From contig NZ_BLPF01000002.1 in assembly GCF_011764425.1 (NCBI RefSeq), forward strand, positions 1,550,997 to 1,614,996: 64,000 nt of DNA, read 5' to 3'. Origin of the DNA: Phytohabitans houttuyneae. GTDB taxonomy: Bacteria > Actinomycetota > Actinomycetes > Mycobacteriales > Micromonosporaceae. The notes beneath the pieces were generated by a model. It was not told where the DNA came from, ran no database searches, and was given only the letters and a program-made list of their open reading frames with translations. Positions 1 through 8,724 of this stretch are shown here, piece by piece. Positions within the stretch are counted from its first letter, which is position 1; every line of letters starts with the position of its first letter. Made by a program: the position numbers and the translations under genes.

Positions 1-110
1 CAGGAGCCGACGCCGGTGGCGGCCTCGACCAGCCACTGCGAAGGCTGCGGCAGCCCGGTGGGCGGCGTCGGCTTCGGCGAAGGTCCATAGTAGACGGTGG
101 TCGTGTGCAC
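1..110 (-). CDS. N-terminal fragment of an unrecognised protein
   Basis: Reading leftward from a GTG at 110, an open frame runs off the window edge. It begins VHTTTVYYGPSP and continues with proline-rich sequence and then QWLVEAATG. An AGGAAGG ribosome-binding site sits about 7 nt upstream of the GTG, which supports this start. There is no signal peptide or known motif in the 36 visible residues, so no function is proposed. Confidence 0.45.
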   Translation of the reverse strand, partial: MHTTTVYYGPSPKPTPPTGLPQPSQWLVEAATGVGS

Positions 111-430
111 GGCGCAACCTTCCTGAAAGGAAACAAACACGGGATGGCCGCCGGTGACGGCGGATGTCTGGGCCGCTGGGATGGATTTCTCGATGGACCG
201 TTCGTCGAGATCAGCGGGACAGCAGGAACGTGACGACGACGAACCCGGCGTTGGGAGACCGGTACCTGCTGGGCGTCGGTGGGTGCTGGATACGTTGACT
301 CGACGCTGGCCGACAACCGCAGCGTGTTGTCCGCGTCCATCCGCTTCCTGGGGCCTTTGTTGTGGACCGCCAGCACTTCGCACGCAGGTCGCTTACCTGC
401 GCATCAGCGCAAGAAGTCAGGGAGCGCTAT
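111..430. other. Stretch without a recognisable gene
   Basis: Between the partial gene at the left edge and the transposase remnant I see no frame with a credible start, ribosome-binding site or family resemblance. The purine-rich AAAGGAAACAAACACGGG at about 126-143 is part of the leader of the minus-strand gene on the left. The rest is probably decayed insertion-sequence or intergenic DNA. Confidence 0.4.
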
Positions 431-812
431 TCACCACTCGGCTATCCCAGGTTCGGGAGATCTCCAGCCCGCTGACGGTGTGTCGTAGCTCGGAGAAATT
501 CGGTGAGGCGTCCGCGCCGGCCGGGTGTCGAGGATTTCCAGTTGACCAGGTGGGGGACGGCACGCTCGACCGCGGCCCGTGTGCTGTTGATGGCCCCGGC
601 GCACGATCCGGGACACCGTCGACGTGAGCAGCCGAACAGCTCGCCTGCTGCGGCCTGGGAGTCGTTACGGCGGATCAGGAACAGGGTCAGCACCACTGCC
701 GGGTGAAGCCCCAGCACCGGGCGCCGTCCCTTGACCGGCTGCCACACCCGCCCAACAGGCCGAACACTGCGGTCACCAGCTCGGCGACTTGGTCGCCGCG
801 TAGCCCGGTCAT
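431..812 (-). pseudogene. Broken IS5-type transposase, N-terminal part
   Basis: Starting at an ATG at 812 the minus strand reads MTGLRGDQVAELVTAVFGLL. It then changes frame to GRRPVLGLHPAVVLTLFLIR and NDSQAAAGELFGCS, and in a third frame SRIVRR. This is the helix-turn-helix N-terminus of actinomycete IS5-like DDE transposases, whose usual continuation is GCSQPTVSRI. At least two frame changes are needed to follow it, and the catalytic DDE domain is missing. The element is inactive. I could not find its terminal inverted repeats. Confidence 0.65.
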
Positions 813-1003
813 AGCCGGACAGCGCCGCGGCCGCTCTTCACGATTCCTTGGTCTACAAAGTCAAGGGTGATCTACCGCCGCGCGGCCGACGTCACCTGTA
901 GTGACACCCGTTCGCCTAACCGCAATGGACGGCCAGGCGTTCTGACCAGCGGCGCTCAATCGGTGACGGCGGTTTGACAACGTCATCGCTTATCCTGAGC
1001 GGC

Positions 1004-1209
1004 CATGCGATCGATTGCCAGTCGGATGGCCGCCGCCACGGGGAGCCGCACTCGTCCTCGGCATCGTCTCCGCCCCCGTCCGAGCCCATGACGACGAGGT
1101 CGACGTGCGACGCCGACGGGCAGCCGCGGCCCGTCGGGATAGGCGGCGGCTGGAAGTGTTGGTCAGGCCGTTTCTGCCAGGGCGGGTTCGTCGGCCGGGC
1201 GGTAGGTAG
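1004..1209 (+). CDS. Candidate small secreted protein, one-base frameshift
   Basis: From ATG 1004 the frame reads MRSIASRMAAATG. After one missing base in a GGGG run near 1041 it continues AALVLGIVSAPVRAHDDEVD, followed by an Arg-rich tail that stops at 1209. Joined, this is a plausible signal peptide with an AxA-like cleavage site. TATCCT lies 6 nt upstream of the ATG, which would suit a leaderless transcript. The 3' end overlaps the convergent membrane-protein gene. The support is only composition and the signal-peptide-like start, so it may be spurious. Confidence 0.25.
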
Positions 1210-2059
1210 CGGTGAGGACGTATGCCGCGGTGTAGAGGGTGATCGCGGTCAGTGCGGTGGGATATCCCTCGGTGAAGTCCAGCAGCGGAAAGCTCGCTGG
1301 CATGTACTGGGTGCAGGGTTGGTCGCCGGTGATGCAGAGATTCGGATCGGGTGGCAGGGAACCGATCGGGATGTGGACGGGGTCCAGGACGCTGGCCGGG
1401 TACCACAACGGTGCGTAGCTGGCGTCGAGGCCGAGGCTGGACGCGTTCGGGGCGACGACGAGCGTGACCGCCGACCAGCAGGCGGCGACGGCACCGGCGC
1501 CGCCGACCAGGACAGCGACGCGTGGGGATCGGCCGGATGCGACGGCGAGCGCGGCGGCCAGCACCAGCGCCCATAGCAGGGTGGCGGTGGGCCGGCGCCA
1601 GGCGTCGCTGAGGTACCACACCAGTGATGGGCTGGCCAGGGCGGCGGCGGAAGCGGGCAGCAGGGCTGCGGCCACGATCGACCAGGGCCGCAGCAGCGGC
1701 GACGACCAGCCCGCGACCGCGGCGAGCAGCACGAGCGGCACGGTCAGCAGCAGCGCGATGAACGGAGTCATGTAGAGGCTGAGTACGACGCAGGCGGCCG
1801 GGGCTGCGACCAGAAGCGCGGCATGGCGCAGGATTGCGCCGGTGGACGTGTCCACATCCAGGAACGGCTGCCGCGGACCCAGGTGTGGGCGGGTGGCGGC
1901 GAGGCTGGCGGCGAACCTCAGCATCCGGACGCGCCGCCGCTGCGAGGCGAGTTCGTGCAGTTCGGCCGCCCACTCGACGCCCATCTCGTCGCGCAGGTGC
2001 GCCGGCCACCGCCGCACCGCCAGGGCTAGTAGTAGCCGGACGAGATGCCGTATCACCAC
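1163..2059 (-). CDS. Multi-pass membrane protein encoded with PadR
   Basis: About 298 residues from GTG 2059. A cytoplasmic N-terminus with WPAHLRDEMGVEWAAELHEL is followed by at least six hydrophobic segments (for example LLVAAPAACVVLSLYM and IALLLTVPLVLLAAVAGW). A loop near the C-terminus has two Cys residues (CITGDQPC). The start overlaps the PadR stop, so the two genes are translationally coupled. PadR-linked permease-like proteins of this size are common in actinomycetes. The PadR partner probably represses both genes. Substrate and function are unknown; a role in stress or drug response is only an inference from the pairing. Confidence 0.75.
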   Translation of the reverse strand: MVIRHLVRLLLALAVRRWPAHLRDEMGVEWAAELHELASQRRRVRMLRFAASLAATRPHLGPRQPFLDVDTSTGAILRHAALLVAAPAACVVLSLYMTPFIALLLTVPLVLLAAVAGWSSPLLRPWSIVAAALLPASAAALASPSLVWYLSDAWRRPTATLLWALVLAAALAVASGRSPRVAVLVGGAGAVAACWSAVTLVVAPNASSLGLDASYAPLWYPASVLDPVHIPIGSLPPDPNLCITGDQPCTQYMPASFPLLDFTEGYPTALTAITLYTAAYVLTATYRPADEPALAETA

Positions 2060-2376
2060 GCGGGCCTCGGGCGGGGCGCGTCGGCCGGCCGGTGGACAGT
2101 GGTGGTGGCCCTCAAGTCGGCCAGTGCCTGCTGCGCCTGCTGGATGCCCTCGGCGGTGAGGCGGTAGTAGCGCCGGGCCGGGCGTGCGGCGGCGACCGGA
2201 TCCAACCGTTCCCACTCGGCGGTAACCCAGCCCGCATCCTGCATCCGACGCAGAAGCGGATACAGCGTGCCGCTGGGCAGGCCGGTCACCGTCATGAGGT
2301 CGAGCCCGTATCGAAACCGGTCGGGCTCCTCCAGGAGGGCGGACAGCACCTTGACAACAGCGATCGTGACCCGCAC
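2053..2376 (-). CDS. PadR-family transcriptional regulator
   Basis: 107 residues starting at GTG 2376. It has the PadR winged helix: an N-terminal helix VVKVLSALLEEPDRFRYGLD, the core SGTLYPLLRRMQDAGWV, the wing YYRLTAEG and a short C-terminal helix. PadR proteins bind a palindromic operator and often respond directly to small toxic ligands. This short form (subfamily s2-like) dimerises through the last helix. It is the first gene of a two-gene operon with the membrane protein downstream. The promoter sits directly against the start codon, so autoregulation at that promoter is likely. Confidence 0.9.
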   Translation of the reverse strand: MRVTIAVVKVLSALLEEPDRFRYGLDLMTVTGLPSGTLYPLLRRMQDAGWVTAEWERLDPVAAARPARRYYRLTAEGIQQAQQALADLRATTTVHRPADAPRPRPAW

Positions 2377-2411
2377 GGCGGAAGACTATCGGTTTCCTAC
2401 ATAGGGGTCAA
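2377..2411 (-). promoter_or_regulatory. Leaderless promoter of the PadR operon
   Basis: On the minus strand TTGACC (2406-2411) and TAGTCT (2383-2388) are separated by exactly 17 nt, and only 6 nt separate the -10 box from the GTG start. This spacing predicts transcription starting at or next to the GTG, that is a leaderless mRNA, which is common in actinobacteria. The spacer contains ATGTAGGAAACCGATAG, a reasonable place for the PadR operator. Confidence 0.7.
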
Positions 2412-2480
2412 CCTTCATCGGGACCCTCCGAATATGGGCGAAGTTGAGGCTGGACCGGTGCGCCGCATAGCCTTCCCGGG

Positions 2481-2650
2481 ATCGAACAGCTGCGAGACCT
2501 TGCCATCCGACTGGTGATGAAGGAGCCAGTCGGCGATGACCTGCCGATGGCGGCCGCTCATGCCCTCACCCGAGGCGTCGACTCCCCGACCTTGCGTGAG
2601 CTCGCCGGCCTGCCGAAGTGACAGCCGTGGGATGCCGTCGACCTGTTCCG
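2481..2650 (+). pseudogene. Fragment of a small conserved actinomycete protein
   Basis: From 2481 the plus strand reads IEQLRDLAIRLVMKEPVGDD and then MAAAHALTRGVDSPTLRELA GLPK before a stop at 2619. Beyond the stop, in the same frame, it continues QPWDAVDLF. The residue pattern looks like genuine coding sequence of a conserved hypothetical protein. There is no start codon with a ribosome-binding site, and the in-frame stop splits the C-terminus. It is therefore a decayed fragment. The rest of the 2412-2802 interval shows nothing recognisable. Confidence 0.5.
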
Positions 2651-2802
2651 GCCGGCAAGCACATCCAGCTTGCCCGTTACGCGCACGGGCACTGATGCGC
2701 GCGTACGCCGCCGATGGTGCGCGGTCTGCTGATCGGTCTGTCTGGATCGGTGGCTGCTGATGGCGGCGTTGCCGGATCTTTCGCGGAGTATCCGGTGTGG
2801 GG

Positions 2803-3752
2803 TTAGGTGATGATGAACTGGGTCTGGGCGGCCGGCGAGAACAGATCGACCGCGTTGAAGGCGCGGACCGACAGCGTGTGGAAGCCCATCCCGGTCGGGG
2901 TGCGCAGCCGCGCGCTGGTGCCGCCGACCCGGGCGACGACCGAACCGTCCACGGACACCTCGTAGCCGGCGACCGGCGCCTCGGAGTAGGGAATCCGGGT
3001 CGAGGCCTGCCAGCTGAGCGTCAGTGCTTCCGCGGTGAGGCCGCTGACCTGCAGGCTGGACGGTGCCGAGGGTGCCGCGGTGGCGCTCCACTGGGTGCCG
3101 AGCCCCACGAAGTCGAACGGCGAGACGTTGCCGGCCGCGTCGATCGCCCGGACGCCGAACTCGTACAGCTTCGGCGGGAGGGCGTTGGTGGTCGAGTAGA
3201 CGTACGAGGTCTCGGCGACGGTCCGCAGCTTCGTGCCGCTCTCGAAGAGTTCGTAGCCGACCACGCCGCGGTCGTCGGTGGACGCGTCCCAGACGAGGGT
3301 CACGCCGGGGTTCCAGACGATGTGCATGTTGTCCGGCGCGGTGGGGGTTGGAGGTCCGACCCGGCCGGCAGCCCGTCGCAGCGCTCGCCGTTGACCGTGC
3401 AGTCGATCGGATCGCCGGTCCCGGAGGCGACGAATCCGAATGAGACCGCGCCGCCCGCAGGCAGGGTGCTGTTCCAGGGGTAGTTGCGGAAGGTGTAGCA
3501 GTCGCCGATCTGGGTGAGCTGGATGTTCCAACCGTTGAGGATCCGGGTCCCGGACGGCAGGCAGAACCGCACCACCCAACCGTTCATCGGGCTATCGGTG
3601 TGGTTGTGGACGGTGAACTCCCCGACGTATCCGCCGGACCACTGCGTGGACTTGGTGAAGTGGCCCGCGGACGCCTGGGCGGGAGCAGCGATGATGAGGA
3701 TGGTTGCGGCGACGAGGACGCCGGCCACCGCGGTACGGAGCAGGAGCCGCAT
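2803..3752 (-). CDS. Secreted CBM2 + two fibronectin-III protein (one-base frameshift)
   Basis: From ATG 3752: a signal peptide (MRLLLRTAVAGVLVAATILI ending AQASA), then a family 2 carbohydrate-binding module of about 100 residues. The CBM2 shows conserved Trp/Gly/Asn positions (QWSGGYVGEF, NGWVVRF, LNGWNI, SFGFVASG) and Cys residues. After GERCDGLPAGS the frame must slip by one missing base near 3355-3370, next to a GGGGG run. It then reads GPPTPTAPDNMHIVWNPG and two FnIII domains (VTLVWDASTDDRGVVGYELF; LTLSWQASTRIP) to TAA at 2803. No catalytic domain is present. The likely role is binding cellulose or chitin and displaying or tethering the protein. It is divergent from, and a mirror image of, the gene at 3912. 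The frameshift is probably a sequence error. Confidence 0.75.
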
Positions 3753-3911
3753 ATAGATAATCTTAATTGGTGGATCAGTGTGCTGTCGGGACAGATGACC
3801 AGAGATGACCATCAATAGTCGGAACGTTACTTGTAGACCCCTGTGCGCCACCGGGCACAACCCCCACTCGCCGACGATATATTTACAGATATCAAACTCT
3901 GGGGGTTGCGA
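3753..3911. promoter_or_regulatory. Shared control region of two divergent CBM2 genes
   Basis: This 159-nt interval is noticeably AT-richer than its surroundings. It holds a short inverted repeat, GATAT(3876-3880)/ATATC(3889-3893), close to the plus-strand gene. It also holds a tandem AGATGACC repeat, 10 nt apart, near 3793-3812. Either could be an operator co-ordinating the two secreted polysaccharide-binding proteins. No consensus sigma promoter is clear on either strand. Confidence 0.4.
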
Positions 3912-4937
3912 ATGACCGTTAGCATCCTGCGCCGACGACCACTCACCGCCGTCGTCGCCGCGCTCTCCACCGTGCTCATGGTGCTGGCCCTGACCGGCCG
4001 CCCCGCCCGGGCCGACACTCCACTGTCGACGCCGGGCACCCCGGTCGCCGGCACTGTCACGACGACGAGCGCCTCCTTCGCCTGGACGCCGTCGAACGGC
4101 CCGATCGCCACGTACACGATCGAGGTGACCCCCATCTACGCCTCTCTCCCGGAGAGGCTCCTTACCAGCACGACGCCCTACTACACCCATACCGGCTTGA
4201 GCCCGGACACCGCCTACCAGTACCGGGTTTGGGCCAACCCGCAGCCCGGCTCGGGCTACACCATGAGCAATCCGTCCGGGTACCTGACGGTCCGCACCCA
4301 ACCGGTGCCCGACAGCGTGCCGCCGACCGCGCCCGGCGGCGCTTACGTATCCAACGTCGGCACCGTCTCCGCGACCGTCGTGGTGCTCTACCCGTCGACG
4401 GACAACCACCGAGTGGCCGGATACGCGATCCAGCGTCAGGTCGACGGCGGGTGGACCGACGTCGCCACGAACGACATCACCTCGGTGTACCTGCGCGAAC
4501 TGACGCCGGATACCAGCTACACGGTCGCCGTGGTCGCCTTCGACGCCAACGGCAACCGGTCGCCGCGGTCGGCGCCGCTGACGTTCGCCACTGCCAAGCC
4601 CGAGCCGTACCCCACGTGCAAGGTCCAGATCAGCGGCTGGGGACAGTACATCACCGTCTACGTGACCATCCGGAACTTCACGCTCGACACCGTGCTGAAC
4701 AACTGGCGGCTCGCCTTCACCCTGCCGACCGGGTACACCGTGGACTCGACGTTCAGCATGACCGTCAGCCGCAGCGGAGAGCAGGCGACCGGCACCCCCG
4801 CATCGTGGAACACCCGAATCCTGCCCGGCGGAGGCACGACCGTCGGCTTCAACAGCACTCGCCCGGCCGGCGCCCCGCTGCCGAGCGGGTTCGCCATCAC
4901 AAGCCCAGACCTGAGCCCCATGCCCTGCACCAGCTAA
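3912..4937 (+). CDS. Secreted two fibronectin-III + CBM2 protein
   Basis: 341 residues from ATG 3912, chosen because GGGGGT lies about 8 nt upstream and the N-terminus is a good signal peptide (ILRRRPLTAVVAALSTVLMV, cleavage near RPARA). Two FnIII domains follow (about residues 35-120 and 130-225; the second has VSATVVVLYPSTDNHRVAGY). A C-terminal CBM2 follows (about 230-341; ISGWGQYITVYVTIRNF, NNWRLAFTLP, LPGGGTTVGFN) with a Cys near each end. There is no catalytic domain. The order FnIII-FnIII-CBM2 is the reverse of the divergent neighbour. It is likely an extracellular cellulose-binding protein acting with polysaccharide-degrading enzymes. A strong terminator follows. Confidence 0.85.
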   Translation: MTVSILRRRPLTAVVAALSTVLMVLALTGRPARADTPLSTPGTPVAGTVTTTSASFAWTPSNGPIATYTIEVTPIYASLPERLLTSTTPYYTHTGLSPDTAYQYRVWANPQPGSGYTMSNPSGYLTVRTQPVPDSVPPTAPGGAYVSNVGTVSATVVVLYPSTDNHRVAGYAIQRQVDGGWTDVATNDITSVYLRELTPDTSYTVAVVAFDANGNRSPRSAPLTFATAKPEPYPTCKVQISGWGQYITVYVTIRNFTLDTVLNNWRLAFTLPTGYTVDSTFSMTVSRSGEQATGTPASWNTRILPGGGTTVGFNSTRPAGAPLPSGFAITSPDLSPMPCTS

Positions 4938-4960
4938 TCCCGCGCGGGCGCCCCTCCGGG

Positions 4961-4990
4961 AAAGGCACCCGGCCGCGGCCGGGTGCCTTT
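4961..4990 (+). terminator. Perfect hairpin terminator
   Basis: AAAGGCACCCGGCC and its exact complement GGCCGGGTGCCTTT flank a GC dinucleotide, giving a 14-bp stem 24 nt after the stop of the CBM2 protein. The downstream flank CGTTTCC is only weakly T-rich, as is usual in high-GC actinomycetes. Confidence 0.85.
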
Positions 4991-5087
4991 CGTTTCCGAA
5001 CGGCCTCGCCGAGTGACCTGGGGCATGCGGGCTCGGAGTACCTGGCCGAGCCTCTTTCATTTAAGTCGCCAATCTGTTCCTACTTTC

Positions 5088-5635
5088 CGACGTCTGTCCG
5101 AGTACGACATCCGGCGTCCCCTGACGGTGACCGGGACCAACCTTCTCGGTCTGGTCAAACACATGGCGACCTGGAGGCCAGGTACCTCGGTGAGATCTTC
5201 GACCGCCCGTTTCCCGAGCCGCTGCCCCGCTGGCAGGACGCGGACGGTGGCGACCTGTGGGTGACTCGGGACGAGACTCGCGAACAGATCGTCGGCTTCT
5301 ACCGGCGCGCGTGGGAGCATGCGGACGCCACGATCACCGAGCTTCCCATTGACGCCTTGGGCCACGTGCCGTGGTGGCCGCGGCCCGACGTGAAACTGTT
5401 CACCGTGATGGTCCACGTTCTGCAGGACACCACCCGGCACGCTGGACACGCTGACATCCTGCGTGAGCAGCTCGACGGCCGGACCGGGGTGATGGCTGAG
5501 TACGAGGAGCAGATCGACACGGCGGCCCGCGCGACACACTGGGCAAAGATCGAGCGGGCTGCGCAGGCAGCGGCCGGCGACGCGGGCCATGCCGGTCTAT
5601 CTGCGACACGCGGCGCAGTCGAGACTGAGCCTTGA
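5088..5635 (+). pseudogene. DUF664/DinB-type mycothiol transferase, 5'-truncated and frameshifted
   Basis: The plus strand reads LSEYDIRRPLTVTGTNLLGL VKHMA from about 5094. After a one-base shift near 5175 it continues ARYLGEIFDRPFPEPLPRW, ETREQIVGFYRRAWEHADAT, VPWWPRPDVKLFTVMVHVLQ and DTTRHAGHADILREQLDGR. These are signature segments of the DUF664 family, a DinB four-helix fold that binds metal through His residues. The usual N-terminal 25-30 residues, including the start, are not found upstream, so the gene appears truncated. The C-terminal tail is normal. It is probably non-functional. Confidence 0.7.
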
Positions 5636-5987
5636 TCGGTCTGACCTCGCGGCTGCCGTGGTTGATCTCTAGGCCCTTTTGGGGCGACGTCCCTGGACCT
5701 TGAGTGCTTGCCCAAGCCCGCGGGCTCGAGGCAGTTCGGTGCGTCCACGACGTCACCGGCGGCCCTGGCTGGCTGATCGGCATGCTCGCGGTCACCGGCC
5801 TGCGCCTGCAAACCGCCGTCGACCAACCCGCGACGACGGACGCAAGTGCGGGCAAAACTCGCGGAGATTGATCACCGGTCGAACCGATCAATGGACTCAA
5901 ACTCACGGGTCGCTGGTGTCGCAACTCGCGAGCAGAGCCACCCGGTCGGCCGCTGGCCGACGAGTGTTGTCCCCTGGGGGTTGAGGT
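5636..5987. other. Stretch without a recognisable gene
   Basis: A plus-strand stretch around 5707-5860 reads ARGLEAVRCVHDVTGGPGWL and IGMLAVTGLRLQTAVDQPAT, which looks like coding sequence. I cannot assign it to a family, and it has no supported start. It may be another decayed gene fragment following the DUF664 remnant. Nothing else is visible. Confidence 0.35.
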
Positions 5988-6281
5988 TCACGCGCCGACG
6001 ACCTTGTGGAAAAGCAGTAGGGCGCCGCACGCGGCCCCGCCTCCGTACAAGGCTGCCAGTGGCGCCGAGGGTTCTGCCAGGTACGACAGGCCGCCGGACA
6101 GAAGTCCCACGACTAGCGCGAGCAGCAGCACGATCGCTGTGCGGACGCTTAGCAGCGGGCCTGGTGCGAACGGTGCCACGTCGGAACCTCCAAGGTTGGG
6201 GAAGCGAACATCGGCTCCTACGTCGCTGGCGGGCAGTGACCCCACGACATGAACCTGGGCGGGCCCGACACCAAACTTCAC
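5988..6281 (-). CDS. Small membrane protein, two transmembrane helices
   Basis: Read from GTG 6281 this gives 97 residues: a soluble N-terminus (KFGVGPAQVHVVGSLPASDV), then TAIVLLLALVVGLLSGGLSY and ALYGGGAACGALLLFHKVV as two membrane segments. The frame can be extended upstream to a TTG at 6377, but that adds an Arg-rich stretch. No clear ribosome-binding site fixes either start. It is divergent from the sigma-like gene at 6395. I do not recognise the family. Confidence 0.5.
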   Translation of the reverse strand: MKFGVGPAQVHVVGSLPASDVGADVRFPNLGGSDVAPFAPGPLLSVRTAIVLLLALVVGLLSGGLSYLAEPSAPLAALYGGGAACGALLLFHKVVGA

Positions 6282-6394
6282 AGAAATCTGCCGCACGCGT
6301 GGGGTCCTGCCCGGACGGCAACCTAGGAGTCGAACGAACCTCGCCAGTTTGGCGGCGGCGTTGGCTCCTGCTAACAAGTCCGGAAGGTGGCACC

Positions 6395-7255
6395 GTGGGC
6401 CCTGGCGGCGACGAAGAGGCGGGTGAGGTGCCCGCCGTCACACGCCCTGCCGCCCTGCCCCCGCTGTTTCGAGCCGCCGTCCGGGCTGACCAACCGGTGC
6501 TCCAGCGGGATCTGTTATCGGCCACTGCCCGGGTGTTCACCCTGGATACCCTGGGGCCGGAGGACAACGTGGAGCGCCGGGAAGCCGATCAAACCCTCAT
6601 CGCCGCACTCGCGCTCGATGATTTCGCCGGCCCTCGCTATGAGCGGTTCGAGGACGAGCTCGCCCGCTACGGCATATCCGTATTGTGCGGGTGGATGCGC
6701 TCGGGCCACATCTTCCAGCGCACCGCAGCGTGCGGGTTTGCCCTCCATCCGACTGACCATGAACTGGATGAGCTCTACCGGGAGGACACCACGCGGAAGG
6801 CACTGGCGACCATGACCGTTGCGTTGACCCTCCCCGACTTCCGCACCCGGGCCCTTGTCAGCGGCGGGTGGCGTGTCGACGGCGGCGCGTCCCTGACCAC
6901 CTACTTCATACGCGCTTGCCTCTATGTGTTCCCCAACGAGTACCGCAGCTGGCGTAACCAGCGGGAGAACTGGAAGCGACAGGACAGACTCGACCCGGCC
7001 CTGACCACACCAGGCGCCGATCATGCCCCGGATCCGGCCACGATGACGCTCGCGGTGAACCGTGTCCGCGACCACCTCGCTGGTCTGCCATCACCCACAC
7101 GAGAGTTGATCGCGCTTCACCTGGACGGCTACACCCACGCAGAGATCGCCGAGTTGCTTGGTGAACGGTCGGCGCGGGCCGTCGAGGGGAAACTGCACCG
7201 CTGGCGCATCGAGCAAAAGCGCCGATCCCAGGATGGAGGTGGGCTCGGTGAATGA
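6395..7255 (+). CDS. Sigma-70-like transcription factor of an actinomycete-specific family
   Basis: 286 residues from GTG 6395, preceded by GGAAGG with 7-nt spacing; a second candidate start is GTG 6428. The N-terminal and middle parts (READQTLIAALALDDFAGPR, FEDELARYGISVLCGWM, GGASLTTYFIRACLYVFPNE) resemble a divergent sigma region 2. The C-terminus (LPSPTRELIALHLDGYTHAE IAELLGERSARAVEG) is a region 4 helix-turn-helix. Such proteins are annotated as sigma factor-like in Streptomyces and relatives. The stop overlaps the GTG of the next gene (GTGAATGA), so it is translationally coupled to the DUF742-GTPase gene. Promoter specificity is unknown. Confidence 0.75.
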   Translation: MGPGGDEEAGEVPAVTRPAALPPLFRAAVRADQPVLQRDLLSATARVFTLDTLGPEDNVERREADQTLIAALALDDFAGPRYERFEDELARYGISVLCGWMRSGHIFQRTAACGFALHPTDHELDELYREDTTRKALATMTVALTLPDFRTRALVSGGWRVDGGASLTTYFIRACLYVFPNEYRSWRNQRENWKRQDRLDPALTTPGADHAPDPATMTLAVNRVRDHLAGLPSPTRELIALHLDGYTHAEIAELLGERSARAVEGKLHRWRIEQKRRSQDGGGLGE

Positions 7256-8512
7256 ACGGGACGAGGAATTCGAGCGGCTCCTGGGGGCGTCCTCGCTCGG
7301 TATGCCCGCAGCCCGGCAGCTGCGCGACCGCACACCCGCACATCAGGCGCGCCTCGTACGCCTGATCAACGAACTACGGCAGCAGGTCGATGACGCGCCA
7401 ACCCCGGCACAGCGCAACGCGGCGATCCTCAAGCTGGACCGCATGTTCACCGCCCTGGGGTGGGACGCCCTTGCCCACCAGGCCAGGCAAGAGACACTCC
7501 CGTTGCCCCGGTCAGCGGGCCCACGCGTGAAAGCACGGCGAACAGCCGGCCTTCCGGGCCAGCCTGCACGCAGCCCCATGGCAACGCTGGAGAGGCAGTA
7601 TGCGACCCCCGCCGGCGGACCGAGCCACGGCGGGACCTCACCCTCGAAACAATGCTGGTCGCGACCCCGGCCGCGGTACAGAAGTCCCGCCTCGCTGGCC
7701 ATGACAAGCACCGCATCGCCACCGTCTGCGAAAACCGCCCGCAGGCGCTGGCGGAGATCGCTGCCATTACCCGCCTTCCGCTGGGCGTGGCCCGCGTGCT
7801 TGTCAGCGACATGGCGGCGGAAGGCCTCCTGACCCGGCGCAACGACCCTGAGGGCGTCAGCCGCGAGGCACACAAGGCTATGGCGGAGCGTGTGCTCACT
7901 GGACTCAGACAGGGCAGCGAGCCCGGGGCGAGCCCGAATCCGCAGATCAGGGCTGCCAAGATTGTGATCGCTGGAGGCAACGGCGTCGGCAAGACGTCCC
8001 TCATCGCTGCCGTCTCTCAGCACACCCCATTGACTGCCGAGGCGGTCATAGCCCCGGCAGGCATTGGCGACGATGCGGCCGCAGCGGCGGGCAAGGACAC
8101 CACCACCGTCGCCTTGGACCTCGGCCGCATTACTGTGGCCGACGACCTCATGCTTTACCTGTTCGGCACCCCTGAGCAAGCGGGGCTCTGGGTTGTGTGG
8201 GACGACCTCATCCGCGGCGCGGTGGGTGCCGTGGTGCTGGTCGACCTCCGCCGGATCGCCGACGCGTTCGCCGCACTGGACTACTTCGAGATCCGGCAGT
8301 TGCCATTCCTCGTGGCGCTGAATGAGTTCGAAGGCGCGCCGCGGTACGAACTAAAGGATGTCCGCGAGGCACTCGCGATCGACGCGAACGTTCCGCTGGT
8401 TACCTGCGATGCACGCGACCGCAGCTCGGCCGTACGCACCCTGGCCAGCGTCGTTGACCACGCCCTCTCGGCGCGCGGCGCACAGAACCCGACGGCCGCC
8501 AAGCAAGCGTGA
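7248..8512 (+). CDS. DUF742-GTPase fusion of the conservon type with extra N-terminal helical region (one-base frameshift)
   Basis: GTG 7248 has GGAGG 8 nt upstream and overlaps the sigma-like stop. The first about 110 residues are helical and unknown (NERDEEFERLLGASSLGMPA, LVRLINELRQQVDDAPTPAQ). With one base missing near 7615, next to CCCCC, the frame flows into a CvnC-like DUF742 domain (RTEPRRDLTLETMLVATP, LPLGVARVLVSDMAAEGLL). A CvnD-like GTPase follows: P-loop GGNGVGKTS, LFGTPEQ in the switch region, ALNEF in place of NKxD. In Streptomyces conservons these are separate genes with a sensor kinase and a roadblock protein, and neither partner is present here. The upstream part could be a separate gene, but no stop separates it in its own frame. 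Confidence 0.7.
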
Positions 8513-8689
8513 TCCACCCGGCCGGTCACCTACCGCTATGACGGCAGCGTCGAGCCGCCCTTGTAGTCCGGTCACGTCACCGCGACCGGCCGATCGTGAT
8601 CGGTCGCCAAGCGCTACGTAGCGACGCCTCGACCGCGCGGCCGGGAGCATCCGTTGATCAGCCTCGACGCCGGTAGGTTGATGAGCAGC

Positions 8690-8724
8690 GGCGTGGCCGT
8701 TCATTCGCAAAACACGGCCACGCC
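8690..8724. terminator. Hairpin downstream of the GTPase gene
   Basis: GGCGTGGCCG (8690-8699) pairs perfectly with CGGCCACGCC (8715-8724) around a 15-nt AT-rich loop. It lies about 180 nt after the GTPase stop codon. No T-run follows, so it could be a rho-independent-like terminator or another RNA/DNA structure. Confidence 0.5.
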
